Source: Clostridiales bacterium
GTDB lineage: Bacteria > Bacillota > Peptococcia > Peptococcales > Peptococcaceae
DNA length: 5,353 nt
Assembly: GCA_003343815.1 (NCBI GenBank)
Contig: QAKL01000135.1
Coordinates: 1 to 5,353 of the forward strand
Reading direction: 5' to 3'
Position 1 is the stretch's first letter; every line of letters starts with the position of its first letter. The position numbers and the translations under genes are program-made. A model generated the notes under the pieces. The model was not told the origin of the DNA. It saw only the letters and a program-made list of their open reading frames with translations, and did no database searches. Positions 4,569 through 5,353 of the stretch are shown here, in pieces.

Positions 4569-5353
4569 ATGGATAATTTTACACACGGCAAAATCATGCC
4601 CGTTGTCATGGAAAAAGAAATTCAGGATTCGTTTATTGATTATGCGATGAGCGTCATCACCAGCCGCGCGCTGCCCGATGTGCGCGACGGTTTGAAGCCT
4701 GTCCATCGCCGTATTCTGTTTTCGATGTACAAAACGGGTATGTTTCCAGATAAAGCACATAAAAAATCTGCCCATATCGTCGGTGACGTGCTGGCGAAAT
4801 ACCATCCGCACGGCGACTCATCCGTTTATGATGCGATGGTGCGCTTGGCGCAGGATTTCAATATCCGCTATCCTTTGGTAGACGGTCAGGGTAACTTCGG
4901 TTCGGTCGACGGCGACAGCGCGGCGGCTATGCGTTATACCGAGGCGCGTATGACCAAGCTTGCCATGGAAATGCTGACCGATTTGGAAAAAGATACGATT
5001 GATTATATGAAAAACTACGACGAATCCTTGGAGGAGCCGACCGTGCTCCCCAGCCGCTTTCCTAATCTTTTGGTGAACGGCTCCTCGGGTATCGCCGTAG
5101 GTATGGCGACTAATATCCCACCGCACAATTTAGGCGAGGCGATCGATGCCGTCATCGCTTTGATCGATAATCCTGATTTGCCCGATGAAAACTTATTAAA
5201 AATCGTCAAAGGTCCTGATTTCCCGACCGGCGGCATCATCATGGGATTAAAGGGTATTCGCGACGCTTATTTGACCGGCCGCGGCTCGATCAAAGTCAGA
5301 GCAAAAACCACTATCGAAAAAATGAGCAACGGCAAAAGCCGTATTTTGGTACA
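4569..5353 (+). CDS. gyrA: DNA gyrase subunit A, N-terminal part (cut by window end)
   Basis: GyrA is the DNA-breaking and rejoining subunit of gyrase. The frame is open from ATG at 4569 to the last base, 261 codons of a gene usually of about 800. AAGGAGG (4558-4564) lies four bases before the ATG. The visible part is the winged-helix breakage domain: VRDGLKPVHRRIL (38-50), the quinolone-region HPHGDSSVYDAMVRLAQ (79-95), and catalytic Tyr123 in AAMRYTEARM (119-128; E. coli Tyr122). Numbering runs one ahead of E. coli. Ser84 and Asp88, equivalents of E. coli Ser83 and Asp87, are the usual sensitive-type residues. Two neighbours differ from the common form: His69 replaces the Arg of KKSAR, and Ala76 replaces the Gly before KYHPHGD. 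It is cotranscribed with gyrB. The C-terminal domain that tells GyrA from ParC is outside the window. Confidence 0.96.
   Translation, partial: MDNFTHGKIMPVVMEKEIQDSFIDYAMSVITSRALPDVRDGLKPVHRRILFSMYKTGMFPDKAHKKSAHIVGDVLAKYHPHGDSSVYDAMVRLAQDFNIRYPLVDGQGNFGSVDGDSAAAMRYTEARMTKLAMEMLTDLEKDTIDYMKNYDESLEEPTVLPSRFPNLLVNGSSGIAVGMATNIPPHNLGEAIDAVIALIDNPDLPDENLLKIVKGPDFPTGGIIMGLKGIRDAYLTGRGSIKVRAKTTIEKMSNGKSRILV

Noticed and set aside
4545..5242. Antisense frames within gyrA (4545-4811, 4818-5126, 5015-5242)
   Set aside because: They lie entirely over the gyrA start and the strongly conserved gyrA reading frame and show no independent gene signals.
1..5353. A novel defence, mobile or biosynthetic system
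   Set aside because: All coding space is taken by dnaN, recF, gyrB and gyrA. No transposase, CRISPR repeat, tRNA, rRNA or unexplained gene is present.

Overview
The window is the replication-origin end of a bacterial chromosome, read in the order oriC - dnaN - recF - gyrB - gyrA, with every gene on the + strand. The organism is most likely a member of the Bacillota (Firmicutes). The evidence is the B. subtilis-like layout of the origin just upstream of dnaN, the strong AGGAGG-type ribosome binding sites, and a short GyrB (642 aa) that lacks the large insertion of enterobacterial GyrB. Hand-counted GC is about 42% in dnaN. The class cannot be fixed from this sequence; Clostridia or Negativicutes fit the GyrB and GyrA wording best, which is an inference. 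dnaA itself is not in the window; by analogy with related genomes it should lie just left of base 1.

Bases 1-251 hold no gene and form an origin. About eleven DnaA boxes (consensus TTATNCACA) are present. Those left of about base 87 all read on the - strand, and those right of about base 96 all read on the + strand. The rightmost part carries a complete basal unwinding system of the B. subtilis type: two DnaA boxes sharing one base (153-169), a four-base GC-rich spacer, six tandem DnaA-trios (174-191), and an AT-rich unwinding stretch running up to the dnaN ribosome binding site. A candidate promoter (34-62) lies under the left box cluster, and a perfect 11-bp inverted repeat (60-70/88-98) encloses a second overlapping box pair on the - strand.

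Bases 252-2476 are a tight dnaN-recF pair with only 2 bp between stop and start. They encode the sliding clamp and the RecF gap-repair ATPase. The small S4-domain gene (yaaA/rlbA) that separates them in B. subtilis is absent.

Bases 2477-2619 hold a candidate terminator for dnaN-recF. It overlaps a strong extended -10 promoter for gyrB. After it comes a leader of about 70 nt with a hairpin, and then a ribosome binding site that can pair weakly with its own upstream bases and serves a TTG start. The remB-like gene found here in B. subtilis is also absent.

Bases 2620-5353 are gyrB (complete) and gyrA (first 261 codons, cut by the window end), a two-gene gyrase operon with a 20-bp gap. Together the genes cover processivity of the replicase (DnaN), repair of stalled forks (RecF) and removal of positive supercoils (GyrB/GyrA), next to the site where replication begins. 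I see no mobile element, CRISPR array, tRNA or rRNA. The gene content is ordinary; the informative parts are the origin architecture and the gyrB control region.
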